Made by a program: the position numbers and the translations under genes | In this document: piece after piece, positions 60,782 through 64,000 of the stretch | Numbering within the stretch: the first letter of the stretch is position 1 | How the letters are laid out: every line of letters starts with the position of its first letter | Notes under the pieces: generated by a model | What the model saw: only the letters and a program-made list of their open reading frames with translations | Databases searched by the model: none | What the model was told of the DNA's origin: nothing | Source of the DNA: Paludibacter sp963678465 | GTDB lineage: Bacteria; Bacteroidota; Bacteroidia; Bacteroidales; Paludibacteraceae | NCBI GenBank assembly: GCA_963678465.1 | Contig: OY782858.1 | Coordinates: 1,240,001-1,304,000, forward strand | Direction: 5' to 3' | DNA: 64,000 nucleotides

Positions 60782-60866
60782 AAGTATATTTTTTCTGCAA
60801 ATATAAATAAAAGGAACGAATATATTATTACATTAATGTATATTTTTTACACCCCACCTGTCAGGT

Positions 60867-61371
60867 CTGACTTGTAAAGCAATACTTCTATCTGTTGCAC
60901 TACAGCTATTTAAAAGCTCCGAAGGAGCGGAAAGAAATGAGTATTTGTCCGATAGGGCAATGTGCCAATCGTAGCGAAGCGAAGATGAAGGGGTTGAAAG
61001 TCTAAGGTCTAAAGTCTTCGATCGCCGGAGTTTGTGGAAGCGTGGAAGCGTTGAAGCGTTGAAGCGTTGAACTGTTGGACCGGGGGAGCGTAAGGAAGCA
61101 AGAAGATAATCTGTACACATAATAGACTTAATTGAAGCCTTAAACCTTACTGAATAGTATTATTTCTGATAAATATCGAACTGCGTAGATGTCCCCTATC
61201 TTGCTCCCTCTCCATTGGGAGAGGGCTGGGGTGAGGTTTGGGGACGAGCGAAGCGGAGGGGTTTCTTGGTTTTAGACAATATAACTGAATAATTGATTAA
61301 TTGAAGCTTCTGAACTCGAAACGATGAACACGAAACACGAAACACGAAACACGAAACACGGAACTCTTCAA
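60867..61371. other. Repeat-rich gap between IS copy 2 and the histidine kinase gene
   Basis: No gene is supported. Contents: GAAGCGTTGAAGCGTTGAA 9-mers (61037-61075), heptamer filler near 60990-61020, a REP-like CTCCCTCTCC...GGGAGAGGG element (61203-61230), and five ACGAAAC heptamers (61328-61362). Open frames here are repeat artefacts. The gap also covers the 3' side of the kinase gene without a clear terminator. Confidence 0.6.
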
Positions 61372-64000
61372 TTATTTCCATGGTATCGACACCGCGATAG
61401 TTGTGCCTTTACCAATTTCACTTTTCATATTTATTTTTCCTCCTAATAAAACAACTCTTTCTTTCATGCCTATCATTCCGTACGAATCTTGACGGCCGCT
61501 GTTGTTGATATCGAAACCAATTCCGTCATCGATGATCTCCATAACAAGTTGATCCGATTCGCCGTATAGCAATACCGTTGCATTTTCGGCCTTTGAGTGC
61601 CTGGCAATATTACTGAGCGATTCCTGAAGGATTCTGAATAGTGTAAGGGATTGCTGATGGTCAAGTTCTATGTCGGGCTGATCAGTTTTAAACTCGCAAA
61701 CGATCTGATATCTTTCTTCGAATTCATGAATATATGCAGTTACAGCGCCAACAAAGCCTTTTAGTTCGAGCAGTTCAGGTCGAAGCCCATTCATAATTCG
61801 TCGGGCTGTTTTTATTGTTTCTCCAATCAGGCCGATGATTCTGTCGAATTTTTCAGCTATCTCGTCCAGATAGTCGGTGTTATTTGTTTTTACGGTTTGA
61901 TTTTTCAACAGGCCGGCTTCAATTTTAAGAGCTACTAAGTTTTGACCCAGATCGTCGTGAATTTCGCGGGCCAATGCTATTTTTTCTTCTTCGCGCACAC
62001 TTTGCAGGTGGGATGCGAATTTTCGTAAGAGCTCTTCCGATTTACTTAAAGCCATTTCGGATTGCTTCCGGTTCGTAATATCCTCTTTTATTGCCAAAAA
62101 GTTGGTTATCTGGCCTGAGGGGTCAAAAACAGGAGAAATGGTGGCATATTCCCAGTACAGTTCTCCGTTTTTATTCTTGTTGTGAAATTCGCCACTCCAT
62201 ATCTTCCCCGACTTTATTGTTTGCCAAAGTTCGGTATATTCTTCCTGCGATTTTTCACCCGAACCAAATATCCTTGTATTTTCGTTTATCAATTCCTCTT
62301 GCGAAAAGCCTGTAAGCTGGATAATTTTGGGATTAACATATTCAATATTTCCATCAAGGTCGGTAATGCATATAGCAACAGGACTTTGCTCAACCGCTTT
62401 TGATAGCTTCCGGAGTTCGGTTTCGGCATTACGTTGTTTGGTAACGTCAATATTAATTACCTGAAAATGTTTTGTGCCGTTCCACAGAATTTCCTTGCGC
62501 GAAACTTTTATATGTCGCATCTCTTTGTTTTTACGAACAATGCTAATCTCGTAGTCGAACAACTCTCCTCCGTTTTTCCTGATTTCCTTTCTTTGATTGT
62601 GTTGAATGTAGCTTTCGTGTGTATAGCGTTGAATGGCTGGTGTAGATGTAAATTCTTCCAGACTATCGAAATCATAAATATCGAGGAAAGCTTTGTTGGC
62701 GTAAACGGTTTGACCATCGACAGCAATAATACGAATACCAATTGGAGAGTCGGAAATAGTTAGGAAAAAATTAAGCTGCGATTCTAAAAAGTTTTTTTCA
62801 ATTTCCTTCCGTTTTGTAATGTCCTGAAAAAAGCCATAAATTCTGTTATTTTCGGCATCGACTCTACCAATGGTGTGAACTGAGCGCAAATTGCCTTTTG
62901 CCGTAATGATTTCGAGCTCCACATCGAAAGGCTCACCAAATTGGATGGCACGTTTTATTGCCTGTGCTATAACAGGTTGCGATTCGGGCGTATAAAAGCT
63001 AATTCCAACATTTATATCATGTTTAAAGTTGGTATCAACTTCGTAAATGCGGTATACTTCATCTGTCCAGGTAATTTTCAAAGTGTTTGTATCAAGTTCC
63101 CAACCACCCACTTTGCCTATCGACTCCGTTTCGGCAAGCAGATTTTTGCTCCTTCTCAGCTCCTCCTCTATCAGTTTTGATTTAGTAATATCTTCGGCTA
63201 TGGCCAGATTGTAAAGGAAACGACCTTCATTGTCGTAATTGGCTGTTACTGTAAGCGATACCCATATCAGCTCTCCATCTTTTCGGATGTATCGTTTTTC
63301 AGTTCTGAATATTGCAATTTCGTTTTTAATAAGTTTCTGCACATTGGGTATATCCTTGTAGATATCGTCGGGATGTGTAATTTGTTGGAATGTCATTTGC
63401 TGTAGCTCACTTTCGGTATATCCTATCATTGCCGAATAGACTGGATTTGCTTTTATGAACTTAAAGTTTTCATCAACCAATGCCATTCCGAAGGGCCCGT
63501 TTTCATACAGTTTATTAAAGCGGATTTCACTTTCGAAAAGTTGCTCTTCCTTTTCTTTGCGTTCGGTAATATCAATTGAAAGAATAAAAACGCCTTCTTC
63601 GACAGGTTGTATGCTAAGATCGAACCAACCTTTAGTTCCGTCAGGGTAATAAAATTCGTTCTCGAAATGAACAGGCGATCTTTTAACATGAAGTACCTCT
63701 TCAATTTTTTTGAAAACAAGCGTATTTTCAATGCCCGGCCAAATGTCAATGTAGTTTTTCCCGATCAGTTCGCTGTTTGGTCTTCGGTTTTGTATTTCGG
63801 CCGTATGGTTCAGATATACTAATTTCCAGTCGAAATCGATAATCTGACAACCTTCAAGCATTTGATCGAGTGTTTTGCGGTATCGTTCTTCGCTTTTACT
63901 GATCAGCGCTGTTGCTTTCTGTTGTTCGGTAATGTCGTTGACAATAGCATAAATAAGTGTTTTATCGCCGATACGTATAGGGTTCGAAAAAATTTCTACC
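61372..64000 (-). CDS. Multi-PAS sensor histidine kinase, 5' end beyond the window
   Basis: The frame is open to the right edge; an internal ATG at 63861 is not the true start, because upstream codons continue a PAS-domain end (YAIVNDITEQQKATALISKS). At least six PAS/PAC units follow, each closed by ITERKEKEEQ, ITKSKLIEE, ITKRKEIEK, VTKQRNAET or ITNRKQSEM. The C-terminus has a HisKA_3 dimerisation helix (phospho-His in LAREIHDDLGQ) and an HATPase with DDGIGFD and GMIGMKERV. It is the NarX-type kinase class. No response regulator is in the window, so partner and signal are unknown. Confidence 0.92.
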   Translation of the reverse strand, partial: VEIFSNPIRIGDKTLIYAIVNDITEQQKATALISKSEERYRKTLDQMLEGCQIIDFDWKLVYLNHTAEIQNRRPNSELIGKNYIDIWPGIENTLVFKKIEEVLHVKRSPVHFENEFYYPDGTKGWFDLSIQPVEEGVFILSIDITERKEKEEQLFESEIRFNKLYENGPFGMALVDENFKFIKANPVYSAMIGYTESELQQMTFQQITHPDDIYKDIPNVQKLIKNEIAIFRTEKRYIRKDGELIWVSLTVTANYDNEGRFLYNLAIAEDITKSKLIEEELRRSKNLLAETESIGKVGGWELDTNTLKITWTDEVYRIYEVDTNFKHDINVGISFYTPESQPVIAQAIKRAIQFGEPFDVELEIITAKGNLRSVHTIGRVDAENNRIYGFFQDITKRKEIEKNFLESQLNFFLTISDSPIGIRIIAVDGQTVYANKAFLDIYDFDSLEEFTSTPAIQRYTHESYIQHNQRKEIRKNGGELFDYEISIVRKNKEMRHIKVSRKEILWNGTKHFQVINIDVTKQRNAETELRKLSKAVEQSPVAICITDLDGNIEYVNPKIIQLTGFSQEELINENTRIFGSGEKSQEEYTELWQTIKSGKIWSGEFHNKNKNGELYWEYATISPVFDPSGQITNFLAIKEDITNRKQSEMALSKSEELLRKFASHLQSVREEEKIALAREIHDDLGQNLVALKIEAGLLKNQTVKTNNTDYLDEIAEKFDRIIGLIGETIKTARRIMNGLRPELLELKGFVGAVTAYIHEFEERYQIVCEFKTDQPDIELDHQQSLTLFRILQESLSNIARHSKAENATVLLYGESDQLVMEIIDDGIGFDINNSGRQDSYGMIGMKERVVLLGGKINMKSEIGKGTTIAVSIPWK

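Larger units (their letters stand above)
59316..60855 (-). mobile_element. Insertion sequence copy 2 (1540 bp)
   Basis: Same ends (GGGGTGTAAAAAAT), length and orientation as copy 1. Flanked by ACCTGTCAGGT at 59305-59315 and 60856-60866. The transposases differ at two residues (Cys/Ser at 144 and Met/Ile near 377), so divergence is slight. Confidence 0.9.

Noticed and set aside
57747..60855. Composite transposon carrying cargo
   Set aside because: The two insertion sequences are separated by only 29 bp of hairpin; there is no cargo gene between them.
60833..61120. 95-codon minus frame after IS copy 2
   Set aside because: It is made of the GAAGCGTTGAA repeat and heptamer filler (RFNASTLPRFHKL).

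Overview
The window comes from a member of the Bacteroidota, most likely the order Bacteroidales. Three things point there. Promoters read TTTG/TTG, about 19 bp, then TAnnTTTG, and genes lack Shine-Dalgarno sequences. There is a type IX secretion (T9SS) substrate with a C-terminal sorting domain and a PorE-like T9SS lipoprotein. The housekeeping gene set (fused HisIE, AsnA, DapL, archaeal-type ProS, long PurF-like protein, bactofilin, strict-anaerobe-type Hcp) also fits. I cannot name a genus from the sequence alone.

Layout. 1-53: first codons of a gene leaving the left edge (possibly Cas6). 0.5-3.9 kb: large secreted metallophosphatase. 3.9-4.8 kb: non-coding stretch with two LacI-type palindromes. 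4.8-13.1 kb: minus-strand housekeeping block (zinc ribbon, FtsE, HisIE, AsnA, FolA, ThyA, PorE-like, DUF1015). 13.3-17.1 kb: plus-strand GH53 galactanase, PepT and GcvT. 17.1-22.9 kb: TPR protein, PBP1A, HemW. 23.0-24.3 kb: tRNA-Pro(TGG) with two decayed tRNA-like copies and a GIY-YIG nuclease between them. 23.7-27.5 kb: small accessory genes (AHSA1-like, SMR exporter, exported isochorismatase-like protein, TonB-like, DinB-like, cupin). 27.5-34.2 kb: PurF-like, GlmS, DapL, YhdH/AcuI-like, bactofilin. 34.4-39.6 kb: surface-polysaccharide cluster (acyltransferase-like, GT4, flippase, GT2), then a ZIP transporter. 39.6-42.5 kb: lactonase and ProS. 42.9-44.6 kb: Fic protein with an altered catalytic motif, truncated BRO-N gene, and a 42-bp minisatellite. 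44.6-48.7 kb: nitrosative/redox-stress module (Crp/Fnr regulator, cupin, ferredoxin, Hcp). 48.7-50.4 kb: membrane-anchored MutS-family ATPase.

50.4-57.7 kb is the accessory part: two lipoproteins, two small membrane proteins, a GNAT enzyme and a broken gene, all on the minus strand. They are separated by structured, partly repeated spacers that look like gene cassettes, although no integrase is visible. 57.7-60.9 kb: two near-identical 1540-bp insertion sequences, same orientation, one in each arm of a former hairpin repeat. Each has an A7 slippery site that should fuse its two ORFs. 61.4-64.0 kb: a multi-PAS histidine kinase running off the right edge.

Intergenic DNA is unusually rich in degenerate 7-10 bp tandem repeats and short palindromic repeats, some of which run into coding sequence.
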